This document shows positions 1 to 7,710 of a DNA stretch of 39,392 bases, one piece after another (the stretch's first letter is position 1; every line of letters begins with the position of its first letter). The position numbers were made by a program, and so were the translations under genes. Under the pieces are notes generated by a model. It had not been told where the DNA came from and did no database searches. It worked only from the letters and a program-made list of their open reading frames with translations. Source of the stretch: a virus. Location: positions 10,953-50,344 of IMG/VR virus record IMGVR_UViG_3300023278_002863; one strand, written 5' to 3'.

Positions 1-74
1 GCCCTGGCTGAATACGCCTGCCAAGCCGGAGGCACAACCCACAAGAAAAACAAGGGTATAAGAATTGGTTTAAA

Positions 75-683
75 GTGGTAGACTATGAAACTGCCTCCAG
101 AAACGGAGAGCCTTTTGAAAAGTTTATCAAAAAAGAACGTCTTCCAAACTCTGCCTATCCAAACTGTTCCGGCAGGTTAAAGCAGAGACCGTTGCAGAAC
201 TATGCAAAACATTTTTTTAAAGGACATCCTTATTATACTGCCATAGGTATAAGGTATGACGAACAACACCGAATAAAATGGGATTCAGCACAAAAAAATA
301 AGTATTGGTATCCCCTGGCGGTTGATTTTCCGATAACAAAAGAATTCATACACAACTATTGGAGCAGTCAAACCTTTACCCTAAACCTAAAATCCTATGA
401 AGGTAATTGTGATTGTTGTTGGAAAAAAAGCAACAGAAAGCTATACACAATTGCAAAAGAGAGTCCGGAATATTTTGAGTGGTGGGCAGAGATGGAAGAG
501 AAAAACGGAGATGGATTTAATTTTTTCCGGAACAACCGTAGTGCAAAGGAGATACTTGAAGAATCTAAAAAATTCCCACTGAAGTATTATGCCAAGTGCG
601 ATACAAAAACAACGGAATTAAAAAACAATCAACTATCGTTTTTTGATTTAGACAACGAATCAAAATGCAACTGTCTGTACTAA
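75..683 (+). CDS. PAPS reductase-family C-terminal half (N-terminus missing)
   Basis: The 202 residues match the C-terminal half of phage phosphoadenosine-phosphosulfate-reductase-like proteins: ETASRNGEPF near the start, an NCSGRLKQRP segment, YTAIGIRYDE, a GNCDCCWKKSNRKL cysteine/lysine cluster and a WW pair. The ATP-binding PP-loop (SGGxxS), normally at the N-terminus, is absent. Only a GTG at 75 is available as start. The same frame continues upstream (the residues before it, YKNWFK, look homologous) but meets TGA at 9-11, while another frame is open from base 1 to a TAG near 80. The gene is therefore either frameshifted or cut by the window edge. It is the only + strand gene in this end and its stop overlaps the convergent gene at 680. 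Family confident; functionality doubtful. Confidence 0.65.
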   Translation: MVDYETASRNGEPFEKFIKKERLPNSAYPNCSGRLKQRPLQNYAKHFFKGHPYYTAIGIRYDEQHRIKWDSAQKNKYWYPLAVDFPITKEFIHNYWSSQTFTLNLKSYEGNCDCCWKKSNRKLYTIAKESPEYFEWWAEMEEKNGDGFNFFRNNRSAKEILEESKKFPLKYYAKCDTKTTELKNNQLSFFDLDNESKCNCLY

Positions 684-895
684 TTAACACAGACAGCATT
701 AACCCGTTCATCGTCATCTAAATCTCCAGACGGGACAAAGTCTCTGTCCTTAAATTCTCCTTTGCTTGGACTGTAGTAAACAGGATTAAATCCATTACCT
801 TCATCGTCCTTACTTGTTATTACTTCTAATTCTAATGTTTCCGGATTTGTTTCTGCAAACAATTTTAAATTGGCTATATATTCTTTAAGTGTCAT
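680..895 (-). CDS. conserved small phage protein of unknown function
   Basis: A 71-residue acidic protein starting MTLKEYIANL and containing LELEVITSKDDEGNGFNPV and a C-terminal NAVCVN. This pattern is common among small hypothetical proteins of phages, but no function is known to me. It is the last gene of the leftward block and its stop overlaps the convergent PAPS-reductase-like gene by four bases. The start is ATG with an AAAGAAGATG-like purine stretch before it. Confidence 0.8.
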   Translation of the reverse strand: MTLKEYIANLKLFAETNPETLELEVITSKDDEGNGFNPVYYSPSKGEFKDRDFVPSGDLDDDERVNAVCVN

Positions 896-912
896 CTTCT
901 TTATTTTAAGGG

Positions 913-1185
913 TTACATGAAATCACTTTCTAAGTAGCCACGAGGGTCGCTACCGTCATCAATACTTCCGTCCTCATGAAAGTGAGTAGGACTTCCATCG
1001 TCCTCTTCATACCAATCAAAGACTTCTTCTCCCACAAGGAGTTCTTCAAGTGCGGATTGAGTAGGTGTATTGTCAAAGTGTAAGTGGACGTTGATAGGAT
1101 CCAAGTTAACTTCATAATCATTTACTAATACGGTGACATCAACTATATCACCATCAATTTGAAAACTTACTATTTCTTGTATCAT
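913..1185 (-). CDS. hypothetical acidic protein
   Basis: A 90-residue, strongly acidic protein (about a quarter Asp/Glu, with DWYEEDDGSP and DGSIDDGSDP near the C-terminus). No family is recognised. It sits 5 bp downstream of the 1191-1544 gene on the same strand, so it is probably co-transcribed. An alternative ORF in another frame (930-1121) is an overlapping shadow. Confidence 0.7.
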   Translation of the reverse strand: MIQEIVSFQIDGDIVDVTVLVNDYEVNLDPINVHLHFDNTPTQSALEELLVGEEVFDWYEEDDGSPTHFHEDGSIDDGSDPRGYLESDFM

Positions 1186-1190
1186 AATAA

Positions 1191-1544
1191 TTATTTTATT
1201 TTGTAAAATTTATTTCTCATTTCTTTCTGTACAGCAAGAAGACCCTGAAGCTTTTCAGAAGTTTTAGAAATATCCCCTTCAAGAATATTTTTGCTGTAGG
1301 TTTCAAATATAGCCTCCTCTATTATCATCCCAATCTCCGGCTCTGTGTTTACTTTAGAGACATCACAGACGGTCTTAAAAAATACCTTTGACCGCTGGGT
1401 GACCGTCCTGCCCTCAAACTTATTAAAGAAGTTGCTGACAAACAAATTGTCAGAGCGTTCAAAATAAAAAATCAATACGCAATCCGGCAGGGTCATAGTT
1501 ACTTCACAATTATCTTCGCTAAAGCAAAACTCAGTCTTTATCAT
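1191..1544 (-). CDS. hypothetical protein
   Basis: A 117-residue protein of mixed alpha/beta character starting MIKTEFCFSEDNCEVTM, with a hydrophobic strand VLIFYF and a Lys-rich helical C-terminus. No family is recognised. Its start overlaps the stop of the upstream gene by 14 bp, indicating translational coupling inside the leftward operon. Confidence 0.7.
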   Translation of the reverse strand: MIKTEFCFSEDNCEVTMTLPDCVLIFYFERSDNLFVSNFFNKFEGRTVTQRSKVFFKTVCDVSKVNTEPEIGMIIEEAIFETYSKNILEGDISKTSEKLQGLLAVQKEMRNKFYKIK

Positions 1545-1821
1545 GTTTTTTTTTATGGTAGTGATTAAAAATATCTCCTTTTCGTATGTATCTGCATTCC
1601 ATTCCTTTCAGAGGCATATCGTATTTGTCACGGGCATACAAGATTAAGCAAGTCGTAAACTTCATAAACACTTCACGTGTATTACCGCTTTTAGGGTAGT
1701 ATCGCTCTATGATTAATGTATACCTCCGGAACTGAAAGTAGTAACCCTCAGGGTAAAAGTGAACCTTTTCCCATCCATTGTCCTGTAAACATTTCCAAGC
1801 TTTGTCTATAAGGTCTTTCAT
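1531..1821 (-). CDS. hypothetical protein
   Basis: A 96-residue basic protein rich in Tyr and Phe (YFQFRRYTLIIERYYP), ending in a HYHKKKHDKD tail. No family is recognised. Its ATG overlaps the TGA of the upstream gene (ATGA), a coupling junction typical of this block. Confidence 0.75.
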   Translation of the reverse strand: MKDLIDKAWKCLQDNGWEKVHFYPEGYYFQFRRYTLIIERYYPKSGNTREVFMKFTTCLILYARDKYDMPLKGMECRYIRKGDIFNHYHKKKHDKD

Positions 1822-2192
1822 ACCTTGTCGTTTTCTCCGCTGTTATGTCTGTCTATAGCCTTCAGACATAGTTCAGTAAATTGGGTTTCAATGAAGTCTA
1901 TCTGAGTTTCTGGCACAACTGCCAGAGTGCCTATCAGACTACCCATAAGACCTACATTTTCCAAGGCCATCCCTTCACCAATCTCAATCTGAGACTTAGT
2001 AGCACCGCTACTTTTCTCTATTTGAAGCAATTGGTTTTTCACATACATAAGCTTTTTTCTGCAAGTATGCCGTGACTCACCTTTAATAAGGGGATTGTCA
2101 AGAAGTTCTCTGTACCCATACTCCTGCAAGAGCAGGGAAGTGTAGACTACTTTTTTGTTGATGTAGACCATCATTTCATTCGAAAGTTCCAT
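1818..2192 (-). CDS. hypothetical helical protein
   Basis: A 124-residue protein predicted mainly helical, with a central Gly/Leu-rich stretch (MALENVGLMGSLIGTLAVV) that could be a buried helix or a weak membrane segment. No function is recognised. It is preceded by a copy of the AACAGCTATG leader shared by several genes of this block and by a weak hairpin between 2193 and 2225. Confidence 0.75.
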   Translation of the reverse strand: MELSNEMMVYINKKVVYTSLLLQEYGYRELLDNPLIKGESRHTCRKKLMYVKNQLLQIEKSSGATKSQIEIGEGMALENVGLMGSLIGTLAVVPETQIDFIETQFTELCLKAIDRHNSGENDKV

Positions 2193-2236
2193 AGCTGTTT
2201 TTTGAACCCGTGCAAAAACTACACAAGTTGGTTAAG

Positions 2237-3103
2237 TTAATCAAAGGCACAGAAGGTACACGAAGCACCGCCCACATCTCCTTTTGTTATATTGTCTACC
2301 TCCCGTCCCCAGTAGGTATCTAATTTTTCAGCGGTTTCCAAAGCACGTTCATAGTACTCTGGAAAGAAGCATTTTACCATATAGAACTGCCAGCTTTGCA
2401 TATTCTTGCAAGGAAGACAGTTGTTGTGGTCAAACACCCGATAGGTATGTTTCATGATATTGTATCCCCTTACAGCGTACTGTAGCACAACTTTATATTG
2501 TGCTTCAGGGATAAGGTGTTTATGCTCTTCTAAGAAGGGAATAATCCTCTTATCCTGCCACTTAAGACCGTATATCTCAGGACACCAACCAAAATATTTT
2601 TCTACTAAACTAAAGCAATCTTCATTACTTAAATGCTTAATAAGATAATCTTTACCTTTCACTCCTCTCTTTATTTGTCTGTCCATCCTCTTTTTCTCCG
2701 ACCGTACATAGCCAACGAGGTCTACGTCTATTCCATTCTCTTCCATGTAGTGTGCCATGGGAAATATTTTTAGGTGACCCGTACAAGCAGAATTTGTCGG
2801 ATGTGGGATCATGTTCTGCTTTAAGAAATATGCATTTACAGACTCAAAGGTCTGTTTGAAAATTATTTTTGTGAACTTTCCTCTTGCGTACTCTACTAAT
2901 TCATGCACAAATCTTTCTGTGTCCGGACTATGCTCTTCAAAGTGAGCGTAGAACAGATGCAGTACCTCAGGCTTTTCCGCAACGAACTCTGCAAGGTAAA
3001 CAAGTACCGCAGCGGAATTGATACCACCACTAAGTCCTATCATCACTTTTTTGTCAGCGTAGTTCCAAGTGTCATCCAGGACTTCAAACAAAGATATCTG
3101 CAT
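2237..3103 (-). CDS. PP-loop / PAPS reductase-family protein
   Basis: A 288-residue adenine-nucleotide alpha-hydrolase fold protein. The PP-loop is SGGINS (25-30), preceded by MIGL and followed by a helix. A TNSACTGHLKIFP segment (103-115) resembles the substrate-side Cys-Lys motif of PAPS reductases. Four further cysteines form CLPC (229-232) and CTFC (282-285), a layout suited to a metal or Fe-S site. Such phage proteins are usually annotated PAPS reductase but may act in tRNA or DNA thiolation or another ATP-PPase reaction; substrate cannot be read from sequence. A second, broken member of the superfamily lies at 75-683. Confidence 0.85.
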   Translation of the reverse strand: MQISLFEVLDDTWNYADKKVMIGLSGGINSAAVLVYLAEFVAEKPEVLHLFYAHFEEHSPDTERFVHELVEYARGKFTKIIFKQTFESVNAYFLKQNMIPHPTNSACTGHLKIFPMAHYMEENGIDVDLVGYVRSEKKRMDRQIKRGVKGKDYLIKHLSNEDCFSLVEKYFGWCPEIYGLKWQDKRIIPFLEEHKHLIPEAQYKVVLQYAVRGYNIMKHTYRVFDHNNCLPCKNMQSWQFYMVKCFFPEYYERALETAEKLDTYWGREVDNITKGDVGGASCTFCAFD

Positions 3104-3116
3104 ATTAACAAGTTAA

Positions 3117-3141
3117 GCGAGACACCATTACGGTGCCTCGC
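3117..3141 (-). other. intercistronic hairpin
   Basis: A 10-bp stem (3117-3126 with 3132-3141) and 5-nt loop lies between the 3152-3607 gene and the PP-loop gene. On the minus strand every position pairs (one as G-U), whereas the plus-strand version has an A-C mismatch, so the structure is best in the direction of transcription. No U-tract follows, so it may act on mRNA stability or processing rather than termination. Confidence 0.6.
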
Positions 3142-3151
3142 AGTTATAAAT

Positions 3152-3607
3152 CTATTTTCTGTGAGCCTCAATAATCCAAACAATAAGAACATTGTCGGCA
3201 TTTGGTTCGTGGTGTAGAACCTTACGAACAACGAATCCAATCTTAAGGAGTATTTTTCTTAAGCCAATTATATTAGGACGTACAGTAACCTTACAGTTTT
3301 TAGTCCATCTCTTCTGAGGTTTTCCCGTCAAGGGATTAAAGAATGACAGACACCCATAGTTTTCTGTATTAATTTTAGGCAATAACTCTCCCAGATCCTC
3401 CATTAGTAACTGAGCCAACACAGCAGGAAATAACTCTGAATGTGAGTTATTAAGAGCCAATGCCGGAGTCAATGGTTTTCCGTGGTAGTTCTTATAGATG
3501 CCTTCATCTGTGGTGTAGTCATATTGGTAGGTGATAGCTTTCACGCCTTCATTTTGCTTTTGCATCAACCATTCTTTTGCACGAATCGTGCTAAATATCT
3601 TTCTCAT
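3152..3607 (-). CDS. hypothetical protein
   Basis: A 151-residue protein beginning MRKIFSTIRAKEWLMQKQNEG, with a long mixed central part and a basic C-terminal third (RPNIIGLRKILLKIGFVVRKVL). No family is recognised. A second frame across its 3' end is open only as a shadow. It is 11 bp downstream of the exported-protein gene at 3619. Confidence 0.75.
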   Translation of the reverse strand: MRKIFSTIRAKEWLMQKQNEGVKAITYQYDYTTDEGIYKNYHGKPLTPALALNNSHSELFPAVLAQLLMEDLGELLPKINTENYGCLSFFNPLTGKPQKRWTKNCKVTVRPNIIGLRKILLKIGFVVRKVLHHEPNADNVLIVWIIEAHRK

Positions 3608-3618
3608 CCGAATTAGTT

Positions 3619-4227
3619 TTAATCTTTGAATAAATCATTTTGGTCTGTCTGAGCATTTATACTCTTTACAATTTTGTCGTTGTCCAGCAGGGCAATAAAG
3701 CTTTCAATCTCCTGAACAGATGCAAAGGCAAAGACTCCACCATCGCATTTTAGGTATTCGTTGTCAGAAGCTGACATCTCTCCGGTTCGCATAATGATGT
3801 AGTAATTAACTTCTTCCTTGGCATCCTTAACAACAGAGAACTCAAACGTAGGAGTCATGTTGTAACAAAAATTCCATTCATCAATGGAATAAAAAAATCC
3901 CAAGACCCTTGTAGACCTTACCTTTATTTTCTTCTGAAGCTTAGTGACATTATTTGCAATAGCCACATTTTTCCATTCAGAATACTTTTCAATACATACA
4001 TTAAATGCTTCTACAAGCACCTCTGCTTGCTTAGGTTCAATCTTAATACCTACCTTATCCTTATACGTGTCCATAGACAGCATATCTATCCACAATGCCC
4101 AAGCGTTTTTAGTAGAGGAGACTTTTATCTCATACTCACCGTGAAGCGTTTTGTAGAATGTGTAAGGTTTTTGGCTGTAACCTTCTACAGCCAGCATAAT
4201 CAAAAGAAACAAAAAAAAGTTTTTCAT
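3619..4227 (-). CDS. exported protein with Sec signal peptide
   Basis: A 202-residue protein whose first 19 residues form a classical signal peptide: MKN, hydrophobic FFLFLLIMLAV, then EGYSQ with likely cleavage near Q19, a Bacteroidota-style site. The mature part has no further membrane segment and no recognised domain. A phage-encoded periplasmic protein suggests a role at the envelope, such as superinfection exclusion or lysis, but this is inference. A Bacteroidota-type -7 box lies just upstream (4251-4258), so this gene probably heads a transcript. Confidence 0.8.
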   Translation of the reverse strand: MKNFFLFLLIMLAVEGYSQKPYTFYKTLHGEYEIKVSSTKNAWALWIDMLSMDTYKDKVGIKIEPKQAEVLVEAFNVCIEKYSEWKNVAIANNVTKLQKKIKVRSTRVLGFFYSIDEWNFCYNMTPTFEFSVVKDAKEEVNYYIIMRTGEMSASDNEYLKCDGGVFAFASVQEIESFIALLDNDKIVKSINAQTDQNDLFKD

Positions 4228-4250
4228 AAATATTAGTTTAAATTGTTTAG

Positions 4251-4258
4251 CAAAGATA
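4251..4258 (-). promoter_or_regulatory. Bacteroidota-type -7 promoter box
   Basis: On the minus strand the sequence reads TATCTTTG, a perfect fit to the Bacteroidota -7 consensus TAnnTTTG, in a 125-bp AT-rich gap about 25 bp before the exported-protein start. No convincing TTTG -33 box is seen at the right distance, so strength is uncertain. Confidence 0.5.
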
Positions 4259-4352
4259 CAAAACTTTTAATAAAAATTAGTCTTTATTAAGAAATATTTT
4301 TATCAAAAAGTTCCATTTTTTAATAGCCAGACGTTGTTTTTCCGTCCAAGCG

Positions 4353-4820
4353 TTAATCGAAATTACCTTGGCTTTTGTTTTCATGTAAGTGTTTTGAAAG
4401 TTTTAAAGTTATTTTTTCCGATAGTACATGACCATAGAAAGCACGAAGTATGCTCGTACTTCCTATAGGGTAGGGGTTAAGGTCTGCATTATATTGATAC
4501 GACCTTATATCCAAGCCTTTACGTTGTGCATCAGCAATAAGCAAAGCCTGAAGCTTTATTGCTATTTTTTTCCTTCTCTTATGCTCTTTAGCGACAAGAG
4601 GGTGAACGGGCAATGGAAAGAAAAATCTCCAGCATTTTTTCCATACACGAGCCGAAACTTTCCGACCGCAATAAATAGCATATACTCCTTTTGCCGATAT
4701 TGGAAACGGATTAGGGATCCGGTTATACGACCTGCACAAAGCAGAAGGTGTGTACCCTTGCTTTGTGCAGTAATCGTATACCATTTCCCTTAATTTTGCG
4801 TACTGCTCTTCACTAACCAT
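4353..4820 (-). CDS. protein with two tandem helical repeats (possible DNA-binding)
   Basis: A 155-residue basic protein made of two related units of about 50 residues (15-67 and 95-145). Each carries an N-terminal helix, then YN....NP.PI, then an aromatic/Gly motif (AIYCGRK, AFYGHVL) and a basic helix. The NP.PI....I.A.YG core is shared. The size and layout resemble paired helix-turn-helix units, so it may bind DNA or RNA; no named family is recognised. It overlaps the upstream gene by 31 bp. Confidence 0.75.
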   Translation of the reverse strand: MVSEEQYAKLREMVYDYCTKQGYTPSALCRSYNRIPNPFPISAKGVYAIYCGRKVSARVWKKCWRFFFPLPVHPLVAKEHKRRKKIAIKLQALLIADAQRKGLDIRSYQYNADLNPYPIGSTSILRAFYGHVLSEKITLKLSKHLHENKSQGNFD

Positions 4821-5152
4821 TTCATTGTAGATTTTCTGAGTAAATCAATTACTATTTTGTTCATCTCGTCAATTAACCAAGCTTGTAATTGAAGACGGGT
4901 AGTTTCGTAAAGGTAATACTGATTGCCCAAAGCCTGGGCATACTCTGTCGTATTGGAGTGCAAGTGGCATCTATGCTCCTTAAGGAAGGTGTCCAATTCT
5001 CCTCCGATGTGCCACCATTCAGCGGAGGTTGAACGTCCGTAATCAACACGGGTTAATATCTCTGAGAACTCATCCCATAGTTTCACCTGAGGGTCATCTT
5101 CATCAAAGAATTTTTTAATAAAATCCCAATCAAATTTAGGCAATTGTTTCAT
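4790..5152 (-). CDS. hypothetical protein
   Basis: A 120-residue protein rich in Trp, Asp and Glu (WDFIKKFFDEDDPQVKLWDEF; WWHIGGELDTFLKEH), probably helical. No function is recognised. It lies 3 bp from the upstream gene and overlaps the tandem-repeat gene downstream. Confidence 0.75.
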   Translation of the reverse strand: MKQLPKFDWDFIKKFFDEDDPQVKLWDEFSEILTRVDYGRSTSAEWWHIGGELDTFLKEHRCHLHSNTTEYAQALGNQYYLYETTRLQLQAWLIDEMNKIVIDLLRKSTMKWLVKSSTQN

Positions 5153-5155
5153 AGT

Positions 5156-5356
5156 TTATTTTTTTAAGATTAAAATTTCCAACACATCCCAATGCTCAGA
5201 AGTAGAAACATCGTAACCATGTTTCTTAAACAGAGCAATTAAACTGTGTCGGTTTTCCCATATTTCCCTGCTGTGGGCATGATGGTCAGCCGTTATTATA
5301 ATAGCATCACCAAAGTTATGAAGCCTCCAAAGAAGGCGTTTAAGTAGTTTAAGCAT
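5156..5356 (-). CDS. hypothetical protein
   Basis: A 66-residue protein with a Leu/Arg-rich first helix (MLKLLKRLLWRLHNFG), a central IIITADHHAHSRE segment and an amphipathic C-terminus. The HHAH motif might bind metal, but no family is recognised. It follows an intercistronic hairpin at 5374-5401. Confidence 0.65.
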   Translation of the reverse strand: MLKLLKRLLWRLHNFGDAIIITADHHAHSREIWENRHSLIALFKKHGYDVSTSEHWDVLEILILKK

Positions 5357-5373
5357 ATCAATTTTTTGATTGT

Positions 5374-5401
5374 AGCGATTCTCATTACGTGAGAAAGTGC
5401 T
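5374..5401 (-). other. intercistronic hairpin before a start codon
   Basis: TTCTCA (5379-5384) pairs with TGAGAA (5390-5395) and outer AGC/GCT close the stem. On the minus strand it is followed by ACAATCAAAAAA leading into the start of the 5156-5356 gene, the same arrangement (hairpin, then CTACAA and an A-rich leader) as at 11771 and 12724. Immediately upstream on the same strand there is a second small hairpin (AGCC TTCA GGCT). Confidence 0.5.
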
Positions 5402-5419
5402 GTTTCTGAAGCCTGAAGG

Positions 5420-5698
5420 CTATATAAATGGCAAAAACTCAGACGGATTTGCCCCTTTTTTGTCCTTAAATGTATTTATTATTTCTTTTGCCAGCTGATG
5501 ACTCGCTTCGTTCCTGCCATCGTGTCTGTAATCTTCTGAGGCAATAGCCTCTGTTAGCTTTAAGATGAGCCTGAAGGCACTCTGTTGTAAAGTCTTGTGA
5601 GACCGGCAGAACTCTGTAATAAAGTCCTCTGTGGTCTCTTTGTCGGCAAATGTATTGACAAAATCTATCAATTGTTTTGCGGTTTCTTTTCCATTCAT
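5420..5698 (-). CDS. conserved hypothetical phage protein
   Basis: A 92-residue helical protein starting MNGKETAKQLIDFVNTFADKE. It looks like a common small phage protein found near host-takeover genes, but no function is known to me. A longer overlapping ORF in another frame (5466-5705) is a shadow. Confidence 0.75.
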   Translation of the reverse strand: MNGKETAKQLIDFVNTFADKETTEDFITEFCRSHKTLQQSAFRLILKLTEAIASEDYRHDGRNEASHQLAKEIINTFKDKKGANPSEFLPFI

Positions 5699-5711
5699 TT
5701 TTCAAAGTTTT

Positions 5712-5966
5712 TTAATCAAAAGGTAAATAAGTTATTTTTTTTAAGTCGTTATTTTTTACATATTCCTGTAAATAAACTTCTGCTTCTTTAGTAATGTTTT
5801 GAAACGGGTAAACCTCTGTTAACAACCACCCGAAACCCTTAAAATATTTTGGATTTAATTCCAAACACTTTCCATGTTTAGAATCAATTATATTAGATAA
5901 ATCTAATGCTTTTTTAATGTCAACAAGTTGTATTGTTGTGTTTGGATTAATATTAAAATCTGTCAT
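5712..5966 (-). CDS. hypothetical protein
   Basis: An 84-residue protein (MTDFNINPNTTIQLVDIKKAL...) with an acidic/aromatic C-terminal half. No family is recognised. Its ATG overlaps the stop of the 5963-6256 gene (ATGA junction), indicating coupled translation. Confidence 0.75.
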   Translation of the reverse strand: MTDFNINPNTTIQLVDIKKALDLSNIIDSKHGKCLELNPKYFKGFGWLLTEVYPFQNITKEAEVYLQEYVKNNDLKKITYLPFD

Positions 5967-6256
5967 TTTTCAAAGTTTTTTAGTAAAATTAAATATGCAA
6001 GAATTGTATCTTTTTTTCGTGGGAGTATATCTAAAAAGTACTCTTCTCTATCAGATAAATATATCTTAAAGTTGGAGCAAAAGAAGTTTTCCCTACACCA
6101 ATAATTTATTCCGGAGGCACTCTTATCAAAGTAGTTATCCAAAATAAAATCAAGCATTTCAGCTACCTCTCCACCTTGTGCAAAATGCTGATGAAAGCCT
6201 ACCTCTTGTAGGCTTTCATTGTTTCCTTTCAGCAGTTGTTCAATTTGTTTGTTCAT
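5963..6256 (-). CDS. hypothetical protein
   Basis: A 97-residue protein starting MNKQIEQLLKGNNESLQEVGFHQHFAQGG in translation order. The frame is open further upstream to 6385, but that part overlaps the well-defined 6267-6662 gene, so the internal ATG at 6256 is preferred; it lies 10 bp after the upstream stop. The sequence is mixed alpha/beta with Cys and aromatic residues in the middle; no function is recognised. Confidence 0.75.
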   Translation of the reverse strand: MNKQIEQLLKGNNESLQEVGFHQHFAQGGEVAEMLDFILDNYFDKSASGINYWCRENFFCSNFKIYLSDREEYFLDILPRKKDTILAYLILLKNFEK

Positions 6257-6266
6257 GTTGTTTGTA

Positions 6267-6662
6267 TTAGTCAGCAAAGTATCCCTGCAAGGGGCAAGAA
6301 ACCAGATCCGTATCAATCCACTTCTGCCCAGGTTTTGTAAAGAGACAAGGAGTTTTGATTTTTTCCTCACTAAAATACATATCAATACCTTTGTTCCGGC
6401 ATTTGTCTACGTCCTTATTCATTTTCCTTGTGAATACATCCTCGCTGTCGTACAGACTGTCTGCGACTGTCTCTCCGGTATTCATTTCGTAGATCAGAAC
6501 GAATATGTCTTTTCCCCCAAAATCGCAGTAACCTCCGTAGTTACTTTCCTTCCATTCTCTGCCTTTATTATCAACCATGTAAATGTCAACAGTCTCTTGA
6601 CCACTGTGTCGGTTCATAATACTCTGTTTTGTGTCCGTTGTTAAAAAGCTTGAAAATCCCAT
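6267..6662 (-). CDS. conserved phage protein of unknown function
   Basis: A 131-residue protein beginning MGFSSFLTTDTKQSI, followed by IYMVDNKGREWKESNYGGYCDFGGKD. This start and the DNKG/GGYG-FGGKD pattern recur in small phage hypothetical proteins, but function is unknown. The leader reads ACTATTACAGCTATGG, a member of the shared AACAGCTATG family. Confidence 0.8.
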   Translation of the reverse strand: MGFSSFLTTDTKQSIMNRHSGQETVDIYMVDNKGREWKESNYGGYCDFGGKDIFVLIYEMNTGETVADSLYDSEDVFTRKMNKDVDKCRNKGIDMYFSEEKIKTPCLFTKPGQKWIDTDLVSCPLQGYFAD

Positions 6663-6675
6663 AGCTGTAATAGTT

Positions 6676-7299
6676 TTATTTGATTGAAAAATTAAATTTA
6701 ATAATGTTTTCCGCTGTGGCTTCTATAAAGCAATCAGAGACACCTTCCACGGTATTCTTAACCCAATAGTCATCTTGTCTGACATCTTCTGAAGCCTTGA
6801 GAAAGCCTTGGATAACGGTGTTTTCCCAAATTTCCGTCGCTATTCCTTCAACAGCAGAAACGCTTTCAATGTTGTCTTGGGGCATTTCCTCGTGAGGCTG
6901 TTGTGTCCTGATCCTTTCCCATGTTCGTGCCACGTGAACCAATATTGTGTTAAACATCCACCGATTTGCAGGAGTTATTTCAAGTGGCTCTTCTTCTTTT
7001 GACCACCAAAGGAAATTATCCGGAGTGACTACATCTGCTGAAAACTCCAAAAAGCCTTCTCTTGTTTTTAGAAAAGCAAGCGTAACTTCTGCTTGTTCTT
7101 TTGCAACTTCCACGTCATCTTCGTGTAGTGTAATTATAATTTGCCGACCATCAATAGCATGATGTTCTAAACTAATTGCTCCGTCAAACAGACCGTTTCG
7201 TGGAAAGTTTGCAACATCAACATCCAGGTCCCATGCTGTTTCTTTTGCTTGTTCTTCTGTTTCAAATGTGGCGTAAATTACCACGTTACCATAATCCAT
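6676..7299 (-). CDS. hypothetical acidic protein
   Basis: A 207-residue acidic protein (MDYGNVVIYATFETEEQAKETA). The first 90 residues alternate strands and helices as in small ferredoxin-like folds; the rest is helical and Trp-rich. No family is recognised. It is preceded by the AAATAACAGCTATGG leader. Confidence 0.75.
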   Translation of the reverse strand: MDYGNVVIYATFETEEQAKETAWDLDVDVANFPRNGLFDGAISLEHHAIDGRQIIITLHEDDVEVAKEQAEVTLAFLKTREGFLEFSADVVTPDNFLWWSKEEEPLEITPANRWMFNTILVHVARTWERIRTQQPHEEMPQDNIESVSAVEGIATEIWENTVIQGFLKASEDVRQDDYWVKNTVEGVSDCFIEATAENIIKFNFSIK

Positions 7300-7311
7300 A
7301 GCTGTTATTTT

Positions 7312-7557
7312 TTAGTTATTGAAAAATTTTAACCATTCTACTACTTCGGTGTAAACTTCCTCAAGGCTGTACCTTTTGCAGATACAATCTATACCGTGTT
7401 CTTTTGCAATTTTTAATGCCACCGGCATAAGCCAATCCCATGATGACCGAAATTTGCTCAAGGATTTAATTGAATATGTCCATTCACCATTTTTAAAACT
7501 TCTTTTATCAGAGTATTTTATACCCATGAATTCAGCAATTATAATATTATTTTCCAT
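7312..7557 (-). CDS. 'EFMG...SWDxLMPV' family protein, copy 1
   Basis: An 81-residue protein carrying NNIIIAEFMG near the start, SSWDWLMPV in the middle and an EVYTEVVEWLKFFNN end. The same modules occur in the genes at 7711 and 8079, so this is one of three tandem paralogues. The family is widespread in small phage proteins but of unknown function. The start lies inside the end of the 7547-7705 gene, and the shared AATAACAGCTATGG leader is therefore also coding sequence. Confidence 0.8.
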   Translation of the reverse strand: MENNIIIAEFMGIKYSDKRSFKNGEWTYSIKSLSKFRSSWDWLMPVALKIAKEHGIDCICKRYSLEEVYTEVVEWLKFFNN

Positions 7558-7705
7558 AGCTGTTATTTTGAATGGTTTCCATTGCAGGTTTAGAAAGTTC
7601 TTTTATCACTCTCAGCATCCCTTTACCTTCTGCTTTTTCTCTACTGTTGCCAAATTCCACAAGTTCATTAGCTTGCTCTGTAAGGTCTTTAAATAATTTT
7701 TTCAT
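7547..7705 (-). CDS. small hypothetical protein
   Basis: A 52-residue Lys/Glu-rich helical protein (MKKLFKDLTEQANELVEFGN... ending TIQNNSYGK). It is supported by an AAAAATAACAGCTATG leader identical to that of neighbouring genes, and by overlap of its 3' end with the next gene's start. No function is recognised. Confidence 0.65.
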   Translation of the reverse strand: MKKLFKDLTEQANELVEFGNSREKAEGKGMLRVIKELSKPAMETIQNNSYGK

Positions 7706-7710
7706 AGCTG

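Noticed and set aside
4428-4793. A 121-residue + strand ORF opposite the tandem-repeat gene
   Set aside because: The minus-strand gene has an internal repeat, operon overlaps and better composition; the + strand frame is a shadow.
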